Shown here piece after piece: positions 1 through 9,163 of a stretch of DNA of 64,000 nt; within the stretch, counting starts at the first letter, position 1; each line of letters starts with the position of its first letter. A program made the position numbers and the translations under genes. Source of the stretch: Amycolatopsis sulphurea (GTDB taxonomy: Bacteria; Actinomycetota; Actinomycetes; Mycobacteriales; Pseudonocardiaceae); NCBI RefSeq assembly GCF_002564045.1, contig NZ_PDJK01000002.1:2418001-2482000 (forward strand). Reading direction: 5' to 3'. Below the pieces are notes generated by a model. It saw only the letters and a list, made by a program, of their open reading frames with translations, was not told the DNA's origin and ran no database searches.

Positions 1-333
1 AAGCCGGCCATCAACATCACCCAGTTCCAGGCGCAGACCGACGTGAACCTCGCGCTCACCGCGAAGCGCGTGGCGGCCGAGCTGGCCGACTCGCCGGTGA
101 TCGACTACGCGGTGAAGCAGACCTCCGGGCAGCTCGAAGCCGTCGGCGCGCCCTATGACACCGCGCCTTACGGCGTCGTGCTGCCGAAGAACAGCGGCGA
201 CTACGGCAAGGCGGTGTCCGGCGCGATCCAGAAGCTGATCGGCGACGGTACCTACAAGAAGATCCTCGACAAGTGGGGTCTGTCCGGGTCCGGTGCGATC
301 ACCACCTCGGAGATCAACCCGGCCGCCTCCTGA
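1..333 (+). CDS. Amino-acid ABC transporter substrate-binding protein, C-terminal part (5' end outside window)
   Basis: The open frame enters at base 1 and stops at TGA 331-333, giving about 110 residues. They read like the last lobe of a family-3 (glutamine/polar amino acid) periplasmic-type binding protein: a segment with YDTAPYGVVLPK, then a helix with AVSGAIQKLIGDGTYKKIL and the closing KWGL, as in the PBPb domain end. In actinomycetes such proteins are lipoproteins that capture the substrate outside the membrane; the N-terminus with any lipobox lies upstream of the window. A permease and an ATPase follow directly in the same direction, which supports a three-gene importer operon. Substrate cannot be told from this piece. 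Confidence 0.88.
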   Translation, partial: KPAINITQFQAQTDVNLALTAKRVAAELADSPVIDYAVKQTSGQLEAVGAPYDTAPYGVVLPKNSGDYGKAVSGAIQKLIGDGTYKKILDKWGLSGSGAITTSEINPAAS

Positions 334-355
334 ACGAGCTGAGGATCTAGTACTC

Positions 356-1315
356 GTGTCCAGTTCCCCCGGCCCTGCCGAAACCCGGCAAGAGGTCGAC
401 ACCACACCCATCAAGGCCATCCCGGTCCGGCATTACGGCCGCTGGGTGGCCGGCGTGATCATCCTGTTCCTCGCGTTCATCGTGATCCGCAGCGTGGTCA
501 CCAACAGCGCCCTGCAGTGGTCGGTCGTCGGGCAGTTCCTGTTCGACGACCGGATCCTCAACGGGGTCCGCAACACCTTGCTGCTCACGGTGATCTCGAT
601 GGTCATCGGCATCGTCGGCGGCGTGCTGATCGCGGTCATGCGGCTCTCGCCCAATCCACTGATGTCCGGCGCCGCGGCGATCTACGTCTGGCTGCTGCGC
701 GGTACGCCGCTGATCACCCAGCTGATCATCTGGAACTTCCTCGCCCTGGCCTACTCCCGGATCGGCCTCGGCATCCCGTTCGGGCCGACTTTCATCAGCT
801 GGGACACCAATACGCTGATCACCCAGTTCACCGCCTCGCTGCTCGGGCTCGGGCTGAACGAGGCGGCGTACATGGCCGAGATCGTGCGTGGCGGTATCCA
901 GTCGGTGGATTCCGGGCAGCTGGAGGCCTCCTCCGCCCTCGGCATGAGCCGCGCGAAGACGCTCCGCCGGATCGTGCTGCCGCAGGCGATGCGGGTGATC
1001 ATCCCGCCGACCGGCAACGAGACCATCTCCATGCTGAAGACCACGTCACTGGTCGTGGCGATCGGGTATTTCGAGCTGATGGTGTCGGCGCAGACGATTT
1101 ACGCGCAGAACTACAAGACGGTGCCGATCCTGATCGTCGCCGCCGCATGGTATCTGGTCATGACGTCCGTGCTCACGGTGGCGCAGTACTACATCGAGAA
1201 GTATTTCGCTCGCGGTACTTCACGTCCACCGGCGCAACAGCGGAAATGGGGCACGAGAATGCTCGGCTTCCGCTTCGGCTCCGGTTCCGCACAGGGCGGA
1301 GGTGGCGTGGCGTGA
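356..1315 (+). CDS. Amino-acid ABC transporter permease (HisM/GlnP type)
   Basis: 319 residues from GTG 356, which has GAGG about 12 bases upstream; a longer reading from 293 would overlap the preceding gene and lacks a ribosome site. After a polar N-terminus of about 45 residues there is one membrane segment, then the five-helix permease domain. The cytoplasmic coupling loop is clear: [20 protein letters not shown] followed by [22 protein letters not shown], the EAA motif of polar amino-acid permeases. It would form the membrane channel with the preceding binding protein and the following ATPase. Its stop overlaps the start of the ATPase gene (GTGA), so the two are probably translationally coupled. 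Substrate unknown; glutamate/glutamine-type is a family-based guess. Confidence 0.93.
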   Translation: MSSSPGPAETRQEVDTTPIKAIPVRHYGRWVAGVIILFLAFIVIRSVVTNSALQWSVVGQFLFDDRILNGVRNTLLLTVISMVIGIVGGVLIAVMRLSPNPLMSGAAAIYVWLLRGTPLITQLIIWNFLALAYSRIGLGIPFGPTFISWDTNTLITQFTASLLGLGLNEAAYMAEIVRGGIQSVDSGQLEASSALGMSRAKTLRRIVLPQAMRVIIPPTGNETISMLKTTSLVVAIGYFELMVSAQTIYAQNYKTVPILIVAAAWYLVMTSVLTVAQYYIEKYFARGTSRPPAQQRKWGTRMLGFRFGSGSAQGGGGVA

Positions 1316-2085
1316 CCCCGGTCGTTTCCGCGCAGAAGGTGTGCAAGAGTTTCGGCTCCCTCGACGTGCTCAAGGGTATCGACCTCGAAGTGCACGAGCG
1401 CGAGGTGCTGTGCCTGATCGGCCCGTCCGGTTCCGGCAAGTCCACTTTGCTGCGTTGCATCAACCACCTGGAGAAGATCGACGCCGGCCGGCTGTACGTG
1501 GACGGCGTGCTGGTCGGGTACCAGCAGCGTGGTGACAAGCTGTATGAGCTGCGGGACAAGGAGATCGCCGCGCAGCGCAAGGACATCGGCATGGTGTTCC
1601 AGCGGTTCAACCTGTTCCCGCACATGACCGCGCTCGAAAACGTGATGGAGGCGCCGGTCCAGGTCCGCCGCGAGCCCAAGGCGCAGGTGCGGACGCGGGC
1701 GTTGGAGCTGCTGGAGCGCGTCGGCCTCGGCGACAAGGCGGCCGCCTATCCGGGCCAGCTCTCCGGCGGGCAGCAGCAGCGCGTCGCCATCGCGCGGGCG
1801 CTGGCCATGCAGCCCAAGCTGATGCTCTTCGACGAGCCGACGTCCGCATTGGACCCGGAGCTGGTCGGCGACGTCCTCGGCGTCATGCGTCAGCTGGCGA
1901 AGGACGGCATGACGATGGTCGTGGTGACCCACGAAATGCAGTTCGCCCGTGAAGTGGCCGACAAGGTCCTCTTCATGGACGGCGGTGTGGTCGTCGAAGC
2001 GGGTCCGCCGGAACAGGTGATCGGCGATCCGCGGCACGAACGTACGAAGGTGTTCCTTTCCCGGGTGCTGAATCCGAACGCTTGA
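1312..2085 (+). CDS. Amino-acid ABC transporter ATP-binding protein
   Basis: 257 residues from GTG 1312, sharing GTGA with the permease stop. Walker [10 protein letters not shown] is at residues 37-45, the LSGGQQQR signature begins at residue 150, Walker B ends in DEP at about 174-176, and the switch histidine is in [10 protein letters not shown]. Length and motifs match GlnQ/HisP-type ATPases that energise polar amino-acid import. It is the last gene of the transporter operon; an inverted repeat lies 8 bases after its stop. Confidence 0.95.
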   Translation: MTPVVSAQKVCKSFGSLDVLKGIDLEVHEREVLCLIGPSGSGKSTLLRCINHLEKIDAGRLYVDGVLVGYQQRGDKLYELRDKEIAAQRKDIGMVFQRFNLFPHMTALENVMEAPVQVRREPKAQVRTRALELLERVGLGDKAAAYPGQLSGGQQQRVAIARALAMQPKLMLFDEPTSALDPELVGDVLGVMRQLAKDGMTMVVVTHEMQFAREVADKVLFMDGGVVVEAGPPEQVIGDPRHERTKVFLSRVLNPNA

Positions 2086-2092
2086 CCCCAGG

Positions 2093-2130
2093 ACCCGGGC
2101 GGGCCGTATCACGGTGCGGTTCGCCCGGGT
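2093..2130 (+). terminator. Inverted repeat after the ABC importer operon
   Basis: ACCCGGGCG (2093-2101) and CGCCCGGGT (2122-2130) form a perfect 9-bp GC stem with a 20-base loop just after the ATPase stop. There is no T-run, as is usual for actinomycete terminators. Termination is inferred from structure and position. Confidence 0.5.
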
Positions 2131-2276
2131 TCGCTCGTTTGTGCGGCGGTCGCGCACAACGCGTCGCCGGATGCGCACTTTCCGCCACCGTCCGGGCCGG
2201 CTACTCCAATGGACCCTTGCCACCGCGCCTTTTATCCGATTCCCTGTTAGGCGAACACAGGGGGGAGAAGGCGCAC

Positions 2277-4580
2277 GTGCCGACTGACACGACTTTGCCG
2301 CCACTCGATCCGTTTGCCGGGATACCGGACAAGCGCTATGAGGTGAAGGCGGCGGACCTGCTCAAACCGGGTACCGGCGGGCTGCTCCGCTGGCGGCGGC
2401 AGGCCACCAACGCGCCCATTGTCGAGGTCCAGGACGCTTACATCACCGGCACCTTCGATTTGCGCGCGGCCGATCTCAACTTCCTGTTCCGGTTCGAACG
2501 CTGCCGCTTCGAGCATCCGCCGGACGTGCGCGAGGCGACACTGCTGGGGCTGGTCTTCCGCAAGTGCTGGCTGCCCGGGCTCAAGGCACGCAACCTGCGC
2601 AGCCGCAACGACGTGCGGTTGATCCGCAGTATCGTCGAGGTCGCGCTGGACGATCACGAGGCCGAGGAGACCACGACGATCCAGCGCGGGGACGATCGCG
2701 AGCGGGGCATGCCCAACGCCGCGATCAACCTCACCGACGCGGTCGTCGACGGTTCGGTGGTGCTCACCCGCACCACGATCCGGCACCCGAGCGGCAAGGC
2801 GATCCAGGGCGACCGGTTGGTCATCACCGGCGCGCTGCTCGCATACCGGATGGTCGCGAAGGGGGAGGTGCGGCTGCCCGGTATGCGTACCGGCGGCAAT
2901 GTGAACTTCTCCGGGGCCACTTTGGACAATCCGGATGGCTTCGCGTTGAACGGCAACGGCCTGCACATCGGTGGCAGCCTGCTCTGCGAAGTGGACAACT
3001 ACGGCCGGGCGAGCGGGCGGAAGCGGTTCACCGCCAAGGGGATCCTCTATCTGCCAAGTGCCACTGTGGACAGTGACATCGTGCTGCGCGAGGCGCGGCT
3101 GATGGTCGACCACAATGGACCGGTGGTGATGGAAGCCTGGAAATCCGGCGATCCCTACCTCGATCCGCGCCCGGCGCTGGTCGCCGACCGGCTGAAGGTC
3201 GACGGCAACCTCGAACTCTCCGACGGCCTCCGCGCCTTCGGCACACTCCGGATGGTCAACGCACGCATCGGCGGTTCCCTGCGGCTCGCCGGCGCCGAAA
3301 TCACTGTGGTGCGCGGTACTGCGGCGCCGTTCTATGACCGCGCCCTGCATTTGGACGGCTCGAATATCGGTGGTGACATAGAGGCGACGAACCTGCGGGT
3401 CCCGGTCGGGCAATTGCGGCTGGCCGACGTGACCGTGGGCGGCAATGTGCTCGCGTGGAATTCGAAGTTCCTGCATCCGGAGCGGGATGCGTTCTCCGCG
3501 CGGCGGGCGAAGATCTCCGGTAACCTCCATCTCACCGATGCCACGGTGAAGGGCACGTTGCGGCTGCAGGGCGTGCAGGTCGGCGGGAGCGTGAACCTGT
3601 TCGGCACGGTGCTGACCGAGCCCAGTGTGCGGAATTCGAGCAGTTTTTCCCTGGATATCCGCACCGCCCGTATTGGCCGGGATTTAGTGCTCACCGAGAA
3701 CAAGGACCGCCCGTTCCGCGCCGAAGGCGGAGTGAATCTCGACGGCGCGCAAATTGCTCGCCGAGTGGATTTAAAGGGTGCCCAACTCGCTTCCATCGAA
3801 CAACACGGAATCGCGCTGGACGCCAGCGACGTGACGGCTGATGAATTCATTCTCTCCCCTGCTGAACCGCCGGTCGGTTCGGTCCGGCTGCGCCGCGCGC
3901 ACTGCGGAACACTGGCCGACAACGAAACGATCTGGGCCGCGTCCGATGGTGTGGAACTCGACGATTTCCGTTACGATGCCTTGAAGAACGACATCGCACT
4001 GGATGACGATCGTGCCCTGAACCGCCGGATCTCCTTGCTGCGCAAGGCTATGCGGGGCTACCGTCCGGGCCCCTACGACCAGCTCGCCGCGACCTTGCGC
4101 GCCGCCGGGAACGAGGAGCACGCCTCCACTGTCGCGTTGCGCAAGCAGCAGTTCCGCTACGAGGCGCTGGCGAAGGGGTTCAAGATCTTCGGCCCCGGTG
4201 TGCGAGCGTGGAGCTGGCTGCAACGGTCGATGGTCGGCTATGGCTTCCGCCCCGTGCGCGCGCTGGGCTGGCTGTTCACCCTGCTGGTGCTCGGCAGCCT
4301 GTGGTTCGGCCTCGGCTCCGACGACTGCGTACGCGACCCCGGCCGCTACGCGGTGAGCGGCCCGCGGTGCCTGGTCAACCAGCAGGACACCGGACTGCAA
4401 TGGAACCCGGTGATCTACACAGCGGACCTGCTGGTGCCGATCGTCGACTTCGGCAACAAGTCACGGTGGTACATGCACGGCGCCGACAACTGGGTGGCGA
4501 CCGGCTTCACCGCCTCCGGCTGGATCCTGGCCACAACCGTCGCCGCCGGCGTAAGCCGCATGCTGCGGCGGGAGAGCTGA
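2277..4580 (+). CDS. Beta-solenoid-like membrane protein of unknown function (often labelled 'membrane-associated oxidoreductase' in actinomycetes)
   Basis: 767 residues from GTG 2277, with GGGGGAG 7 bases upstream. Most of the protein (about residues 45-560) consists of short repeats of the type 'GNVNFSGATLDNPDGFALN', 'GGSLRLAGAEI', 'GNLHLTDATVKGTLRLQGVQVGGSVNLFG', with a period near 20-25 residues. This pattern suggests a right-handed beta-helix or pentapeptide-like solenoid. Two hydrophobic segments near the C-terminus (around GWLFTLLVLGSLWFGLG and GFTASGWILATTVAAG) would anchor it in the membrane, with a short basic tail. No redox motif is visible, so the customary oxidoreductase name is not supported by what I see. 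It stands alone between the ABC operon and the convergent ESX operon. The family is recognised from memory; the role is unknown. Confidence 0.8.
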   Translation: MPTDTTLPPLDPFAGIPDKRYEVKAADLLKPGTGGLLRWRRQATNAPIVEVQDAYITGTFDLRAADLNFLFRFERCRFEHPPDVREATLLGLVFRKCWLPGLKARNLRSRNDVRLIRSIVEVALDDHEAEETTTIQRGDDRERGMPNAAINLTDAVVDGSVVLTRTTIRHPSGKAIQGDRLVITGALLAYRMVAKGEVRLPGMRTGGNVNFSGATLDNPDGFALNGNGLHIGGSLLCEVDNYGRASGRKRFTAKGILYLPSATVDSDIVLREARLMVDHNGPVVMEAWKSGDPYLDPRPALVADRLKVDGNLELSDGLRAFGTLRMVNARIGGSLRLAGAEITVVRGTAAPFYDRALHLDGSNIGGDIEATNLRVPVGQLRLADVTVGGNVLAWNSKFLHPERDAFSARRAKISGNLHLTDATVKGTLRLQGVQVGGSVNLFGTVLTEPSVRNSSSFSLDIRTARIGRDLVLTENKDRPFRAEGGVNLDGAQIARRVDLKGAQLASIEQHGIALDASDVTADEFILSPAEPPVGSVRLRRAHCGTLADNETIWAASDGVELDDFRYDALKNDIALDDDRALNRRISLLRKAMRGYRPGPYDQLAATLRAAGNEEHASTVALRKQQFRYEALAKGFKIFGPGVRAWSWLQRSMVGYGFRPVRALGWLFTLLVLGSLWFGLGSDDCVRDPGRYAVSGPRCLVNQQDTGLQWNPVIYTADLLVPIVDFGNKSRWYMHGADNWVATGFTASGWILATTVAAGVSRMLRRES

Positions 4581-4640
4581 ACTCGCCGGTAGGTGACCGG
4601 TCGGAGCCTTTGGCTGGGCAACGCGTTCGCTCCGCGAGAG

Positions 4641-4698
4641 GTGGCGTGACCGGCCCGTTCACTCCAGCCTGGTGTTGCGAACGGACCTCTCACGCCAC
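4641..4698. terminator. Imperfect inverted repeat between convergent genes
   Basis: GTGGCGTGACCGGCCCGTTC (4641-4660) is mirrored by the complement of 4679-4698 (GTGGCGTGAGAGGTCCGTTC read on the minus strand), with three or four mismatches and a loop of about 17 bases. It lies between two converging stop codons (4580 and 4714), so a bidirectional terminator is likely. The same wording may be a dispersed repeat in this genome, which I cannot test here. Confidence 0.45.
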
Positions 4699-4713
4699 TG
4701 CGCCGGAAATGGG

Positions 4714-5460
4714 TCAGTGGAGGTTGTGCAGTAGCGCGTGTAGCTGCGTGATCATTGTTTCGGGGCGGGCTGGTGTGACGTTGATGTAGCGGTCGTGGCC
4801 TGGTTCTTTGCTGAAGGAGAACAGGTAACGGCCGTGTTGGGTGTCGTAGTAGGTGCAGGTGTTGTCGCTGCTGGTCCGGTGGCGACCGAGTCGGTCGCGG
4901 GTGGTTGCGGTGATCTGGCCGGCGCCGGTGCGGGGTAGCGTGGCTACGTCCAGCACTCGCCGTACGTCGCGTCGTGCGGGGGCTCCCTGGGAGGCTTGCC
5001 GCAGGTCGGATTCCGGCACTGACATGGCTGGGCCGGTCGCGGGGGGCAGGGTCGGTAGCTCGCTGATCAGTTCTTCGGCGAGTGCGTCGGGCCGGGCCGG
5101 GCGTAGCAGGACCTGCCCTGATGCGGGTACGTGGCAGGCGAGGACTGCGTCGGTCCCGGCTGCGGCGACCACTAGCCGGTAGCGGCGGGCGGGCTGGGAC
5201 TCGATGGTGGCCGAGAGTTCGCTGGCGCCGCGGCACAGGACGGTCATGGTCTGCAGGAAGTCTTCGCGTGGCCTGCCGTGGCTCCAGGCGCCGTGCTCGG
5301 CAAGGCTTTGTATCGCGGTGTCGTGGTACTGCCTGGTTTCTTCTGGGTCTCGCCACAGCGGGTCGGGTGACAGTGCCGCTGGGAGTGAAACTCCGGCCAG
5401 TTCCGCGGCGAGTGGTAGGCAGTCGGCGGGCAGGACGAGTGCACGATCGAGTACGAGCAT
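4714..5460 (-). CDS. ESX secretion-associated protein, EspG family
   Basis: 248 residues; ATG at 5460 lies 2 bases after the stop of the PPE-like gene, so it is the last gene of a tight four-gene operon. The length, the N-terminal LDRALVLPADCLPLAAEL..PAAL pattern, and the C-terminal strand-rich part ending with a short helix (TMITQLHALLHNL) match EspG proteins of actinobacteria. EspG is a cytosolic chaperone that binds the PPE partner of a PE/PPE pair and delivers it to a type VII secretion machine. The PE-like and PPE-like neighbours support this. No ESX core components (EccB-E, MycP) are in the window, so the pair would depend on a machine encoded elsewhere. Confidence 0.82.
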   Translation of the reverse strand: MLVLDRALVLPADCLPLAAELAGVSLPAALSPDPLWRDPEETRQYHDTAIQSLAEHGAWSHGRPREDFLQTMTVLCRGASELSATIESQPARRYRLVVAAAGTDAVLACHVPASGQVLLRPARPDALAEELISELPTLPPATGPAMSVPESDLRQASQGAPARRDVRRVLDVATLPRTGAGQITATTRDRLGRHRTSSDNTCTYYDTQHGRYLFSFSKEPGHDRYINVTPARPETMITQLHALLHNLH

Positions 5461-5462
5461 TG

Positions 5463-6725
5463 TCAGAGCCCGATCACCGGTGGGGCGGCCTTGGGCAGTG
5501 TGCCGATCAGCGCGTCGTCGGGGTCGGTCTCGAGCAGGTAGTCGGCGCGTTTGTGTTCGTTGTCCTCGTCGCCCTTGCCCCCGCGGCCGATCCCGCCGCC
5601 GCCCATTCCGGGCGAACCGGCACGGCCGTTGGTGCCGGCGGCGCCTGCCGCGCGTCCGCTGGCGGGCTCGGTGTTCCCGGGCGTTCCGGCGCCGGTGCCG
5701 GCCCCGCGCCCGAGACCGCTGCCGTTGCTGCCGGAGCCGCGTCCGCCGCTGCTGCCGGAGCCGCTGCCGCTTCCGCCGCTGTACCCGCCGGTGCCACCGG
5801 GCCCGAACCCGCCAGGGCCGAACCCGCCCGGTCCGAAGCTGTTACCGCCGACGTTGCCGTTGCTGCTGGTTCCGTTGCCTGGATAGCCGCCGGCCGGGGT
5901 CCAGGCGCCGGGGTCCGGCGTGGTGCCTGGTGGGGTGTAGCCGGATGTGGTGGTGGTCTCCGGCACCTTTCCGTGGAACTGCGGAGCCCCCGGCTCGAGC
6001 CAGCCCTGCTGCGGGACGGGCCCGTTGCCGTTCGAGGACCCGCCGACGTGCGAGCCCGCACCGGGGCCGGGAACGGTGCCGGTGCTGTAGCCGCCCGCGT
6101 GGCTCCCGCCGGTACTCCCGGTACCGCCGGTCCCACCCGGCGTGGAGGCCGACGGCAGGTGCCCGGTCGCGGTCCCTCCGGGCTGGGTGACCGAGAAGTC
6201 CCCACCGGCCGAGGGCATGGCCAGATCGCCGTACTGGGACGGATCGGCCCAACGACCTGAATTGTCGGTGGACTGACCGTGATAAAGGCTGTAACCCTCG
6301 GTGACGGCTCGGGCTTTCTTGTCCCATTCTTCGATGTCGTGGGAACGATTCGAGAGGAATGACAGCGGTGTGTTGCTGACCCAGTCGTCAGCGGGCCGGT
6401 CGCCGATAGTGCCCACGGATTTGATCTTGCCGTCGAGGACTGTGAACGAGTTTCCCTGGCCGGTGTAGAGCTGATTGGCCTGTTCAAGGTGCTGACCGCT
6501 GACCTGGGAAGCCTGCACCATCGGACCCGCACCCGCATAGGCCTGACCAGCCGAGTCGCCTTCCCAGTACTGGCTCATCTTGCCCTGGAGCTGCAACATC
6601 CGATCCGCGATAGCGTCGTGCCGCTGGGACAAACCGGTCGCCACAGTGGCGCCGTCGTACATGCCGGCCGCCCCTTTGCCGCGGTTGACCAAGTCCACGA
6701 TCTGCTGCGGAGTCAACGCCATCAT
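5463..6725 (-). CDS. PPE/WXG100-like secreted protein with a long Gly/Ser/Pro-rich region
   Basis: 420 residues from ATG 6725, which shares ATGA with the upstream gene's stop. The first 170 residues are helical, with a WEG turn (SQYWEGDSAG, about residue 45) like the WxG turn of WXG100/PPE hairpins, then a second helical stretch. Residues about 200-375 are low complexity, rich in G, S, T, P and N, with runs such as GPGGFGPGGFGPGGTGG, reminiscent of PGRS-type tails. The C-terminus returns to ordinary composition (RADYLLETDPDDALIGTLP). I take it as the PPE-type partner of the protein encoded at 7314-7817, with EspG just downstream. Surface location and function are inferred. Confidence 0.75.
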   Translation of the reverse strand: MMALTPQQIVDLVNRGKGAAGMYDGATVATGLSQRHDAIADRMLQLQGKMSQYWEGDSAGQAYAGAGPMVQASQVSGQHLEQANQLYTGQGNSFTVLDGKIKSVGTIGDRPADDWVSNTPLSFLSNRSHDIEEWDKKARAVTEGYSLYHGQSTDNSGRWADPSQYGDLAMPSAGGDFSVTQPGGTATGHLPSASTPGGTGGTGSTGGSHAGGYSTGTVPGPGAGSHVGGSSNGNGPVPQQGWLEPGAPQFHGKVPETTTTSGYTPPGTTPDPGAWTPAGGYPGNGTSSNGNVGGNSFGPGGFGPGGFGPGGTGGYSGGSGSGSGSSGGRGSGSNGSGLGRGAGTGAGTPGNTEPASGRAAGAAGTNGRAGSPGMGGGGIGRGGKGDEDNEHKRADYLLETDPDDALIGTLPKAAPPVIGL

Positions 6726-7309
6726 GCACCAGCCTTGATCGTTGCCACTGCGGCTTCGGCAGCTCTGGTCACCAATGAACATGGGTCACCGTAAGATGGG
6801 GAGGCTTTGTCGAGGATCGCGGAAAAGGTGAAGATCTCGTCGTTCTTGACGCCGACGCCGATTTGGCACCCGCCGCTCTTGCGATCATCGAGGACTGCGG
6901 AATACACCGCGGGGTAGCCGGAGACATCGGGTGCTGCTTCGAAGTAGCCGCCGGCGCCGGCGCCGTTCTTGTAGCTGGTCGACAGCCCTCCCTGCCCCGG
7001 TAGGAAGCTGATACTGATGCTGTTGTCCTTGCTGTCGTACCACGTGCACCGAGGAGCGAAATTCCCGCTGGACGTCCGGTTGCGTAGGGCTTGGAATACC
7101 TCTGTGGCCTGCGCCTTGGAGAGGACGGCGCAGGGGTCCTGCTCGTACTTGCCGACATCCAGCGGGCTGGTCACCTGCGGCACGTTGGGTGCACTGTCAA
7201 TGGGCGCGCTCGAGCTTGCCGGGCTTGGTGTGCCGGGTGCTGAGGAGCAGGCAGTCGCGGCGAGAAGCAAGAGGCCGCCGACTGCACCGCGGGCGATGAT
7301 TTTTGTCAC
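6722..7309 (-). CDS. DUF3558-type lipoprotein
   Basis: 195 residues from GTG 7309, with GAGG 8 bases upstream. The N-terminus KIIARGAVGGLLLLAATAC is a lipoprotein signal with the acylated cysteine at about residue 21, followed by a Ser/Pro/Ala linker. The mature part has DPCAVLSKAQATEV, PRCTWYD and GDPCSLVTRAAEAAV, the three Cys-bearing blocks seen in the DUF3558 family of actinobacterial lipoproteins. The gene lies between the PE-like and PPE-like genes, an arrangement I have seen for this family, but its role in secretion is not known. It starts 4 bases after the preceding stop and overlaps the next gene by 4. Confidence 0.8.
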   Translation of the reverse strand: MTKIIARGAVGGLLLLAATACSSAPGTPSPASSSAPIDSAPNVPQVTSPLDVGKYEQDPCAVLSKAQATEVFQALRNRTSSGNFAPRCTWYDSKDNSISISFLPGQGGLSTSYKNGAGAGGYFEAAPDVSGYPAVYSAVLDDRKSGGCQIGVGVKNDEIFTFSAILDKASPSYGDPCSLVTRAAEAAVATIKAGA

Positions 7310-7313
7310 CGGG

Positions 7314-7817
7314 TCATCCTCGCTTGTCAAGACCGTGGGTATTCGCCTGGTCCTGCTGCTCGTATTTGGCGATCGCCTGCCGCAACTGGTCCGCGTAACC
7401 CTTGGCGTACGCCTGCTGTTGCCGGAGGCTTGCAAGGTAGGCGGCTGCATGGCGATCAGCGGCCTGCTTTTGCATGGTGCTGCCCGGGTCTTCGGCAGGC
7501 TGCGGGACGTTCTGCATGGCCTGCCCGTCATTGATCATGTCGCCCAGTTCGTCCGCGATGTCCTGCCAGTCCGGGAGGAGCGACTTCATCGCGTCGACGT
7601 CCATCACGAAACGGCCGCCGGCCGCTGCAGCGTTGACCTTGGCATCCTCGGCGGCGCGCTGCTGGTAGATGCGCGCGCCGGTCGAGTTCATCGCCTCGTT
7701 GTACTGCTCGTCCTGGCGATCGCGGGTGGCCTGCTCCTCCGGGCTGATGTACCCGGCGCGGCCCTGCGGCTGGTCCCCTGACGACTGGCTCGTGCTGGAC
7801 GACTGATCGTTGCCCAC
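7314..7817 (-). CDS. PE-like ESX substrate with YxxxD export motif (hypothetical)
   Basis: 167 residues from GTG 7817, with GGGGGAG about 7 bases upstream. A polar N-terminus of about 60 residues is followed by two predicted helices (about 68-98 and 115-156). The second helix ends in YEQQD (residues 152-156), which fits the YxxxD/E general secretion signal of type VII substrates. No DUF is recognised. First gene of the operon with DUF3558, PPE-like and EspG genes, so it is probably the PE-type partner of the PPE-like protein. The PE assignment is my inference from the motif and gene order. Confidence 0.65.
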   Translation of the reverse strand: MGNDQSSSTSQSSGDQPQGRAGYISPEEQATRDRQDEQYNEAMNSTGARIYQQRAAEDAKVNAAAAGGRFVMDVDAMKSLLPDWQDIADELGDMINDGQAMQNVPQPAEDPGSTMQKQAADRHAAAYLASLRQQQAYAKGYADQLRQAIAKYEQQDQANTHGLDKRG

Positions 7818-8447
7818 GGCGACGCTCCCCCTCGTTTTCTTCTTCCGGCATTGTTTGCGGCTGCCGACACTTCGACGGGAGCATAGTCGGTCAAGGTTCC
7901 CTTGATCGGAGAAATCCTCAGTTGGGCAGGCCGTGACACCCGGCTGCCTGATCTCGCTGGCATCGTGCTCAGCGGGGCATGCGGCCGCACCGGCCAGTCG
8001 TTCCCTTACCCATCGCACGCGAGGGGTTCATGTCGCGGAACCCGGCAGCGATACCTGCGCCAGCGTCGATCCAGGATGATCACTTTGCATGCCGGGCCTG
8101 CGGATTGGGCTTGCTCCGCAACGATTTCGGCGTAGGTTGGCCAGCCCGTCCGACGGCGGAGGCTCCGACGATCTGGGATTTCAGACCAAGCCGGTTTCAG
8201 CTTGCCCCCTCCGCGCGCGCAGAAGCCGGTGTTGCCCGCCCGTGCTGCTCAACCATCGGCTGACGAGCGACCAAAGCAGCGACCTCGTCATACGACGGAC
8301 GCCCATTTCCGACCCGTCCAAGATCAACCCCCGCAACCGACGTGACCAGTTACAACTATCGAACAATCGCCAAGACCCCAGCCCGCTCCCCAAAACCGGT
8401 CCCTCACCCCGCGAATCCCCAAACCCCCAAACCCCGGGAACCCATCC
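7818..8447. other. Intergenic region, 630 bases, with a possible degraded IS66-type transposase fragment
   Basis: No convincing complete gene. On the minus strand between about 8340 and 8200 a frame reads GRVGNGRPSYDEVAALVARQ before a stop, similar to the N-terminal part of IS66-type transposases. The match is short and from memory. Promoters for the ESX operon (upstream of 7817) must lie here, but no clear -35/-10 pair is visible. From 8340 to 8460 the plus strand becomes C/A-rich. Confidence 0.3.
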
Positions 8448-9023
8448 TCATTCCACGAACCGCGACCAGAACTCCACCCGCCGCACCCCGCCCGCCGGCT
8501 CCGGGCCCAGCGGTTCCCCGCCGAACTCGTGCCGTAGGTAACTCCGCAGGTCCCAGCCGTAATACACGACATCCGTCTGATACACCGACAGCACCGGCAG
8601 CCCCGGCTCCCCGCGCAGGCCCGGCAGATACCGATGCCCGCACACGGGGACCAGTTGCGGGACCGTCGCCAGCTGCCGCCGGGCCGCGGCCAGTGCGTTC
8701 GACAGGACCCGCGGCCGGGTGCCCCACTCCGGCAGCCACAGATCGTTGTGTTCCACGTCGTACAGCACGCCGTCGACCGGCCAGTCGAGGCGTTTGCGCA
8801 GCTGGTCGGGGTTGCCGTGCAGCCAGTCCGGCCAGCGCTGGCCGACCGGCACCCCGGCGGTCAGGAACACCCGGTGGTCCGCGCTGAAAGTGAAGCCGAA
8901 CTGCTCCTCGACGTCGTCGAGCTCCGCCGCGGTGAGGCCCGGGCGCAGGGGTTCGCCGAGGTCATGCTGGAGGAGGCGGGCCTCCTCCACGGTGAGCGCA
9001 TCGGCCGGCTGAACTGTCGACAT
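8448..9023 (-). CDS. SMI1/KNR4 (SUKH)-like protein
   Basis: 191 residues from ATG 9023. The central part reads like a SUKH domain: LTAAELDDVEEQFGFTFSADHRVFLTAGVPVG, then W-rich blocks (RWPDWLHG, LWLPEWG) and a closing YYGWDLRSYLRHEFG. SUKH proteins are often immunity factors for contact-dependent toxins or general binding modules. No toxin gene sits next to it, so an immunity role is only a family-level possibility. A longer reading would extend to 9212 but overlaps the divergent gene's start region and has odd composition. Confidence 0.7.
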   Translation of the reverse strand: MSTVQPADALTVEEARLLQHDLGEPLRPGLTAAELDDVEEQFGFTFSADHRVFLTAGVPVGQRWPDWLHGNPDQLRKRLDWPVDGVLYDVEHNDLWLPEWGTRPRVLSNALAAARRQLATVPQLVPVCGHRYLPGLRGEPGLPVLSVYQTDVVYYGWDLRSYLRHEFGGEPLGPEPAGGVRRVEFWSRFVE

Positions 9024-9163
9024 ACCGAGAAGCGTACGGAGCGGCCACCGCCCGCCGCGCGTTCTTTTCCCGCGGAATCGCCGGCTCCCTCGGCGGGGTG
9101 AGGTTCTTCTCTCAGGCCGTGGATATCGGAACACAGCGTGAGCAGATGTAGTTGACTCATCTC

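Noticed and set aside
8342..8887. 181-residue plus-strand frame upstream of the thioredoxin-NHL gene
   Set aside because: Extreme Pro/Ala/Arg content; the minus strand carries the SUKH-like gene.
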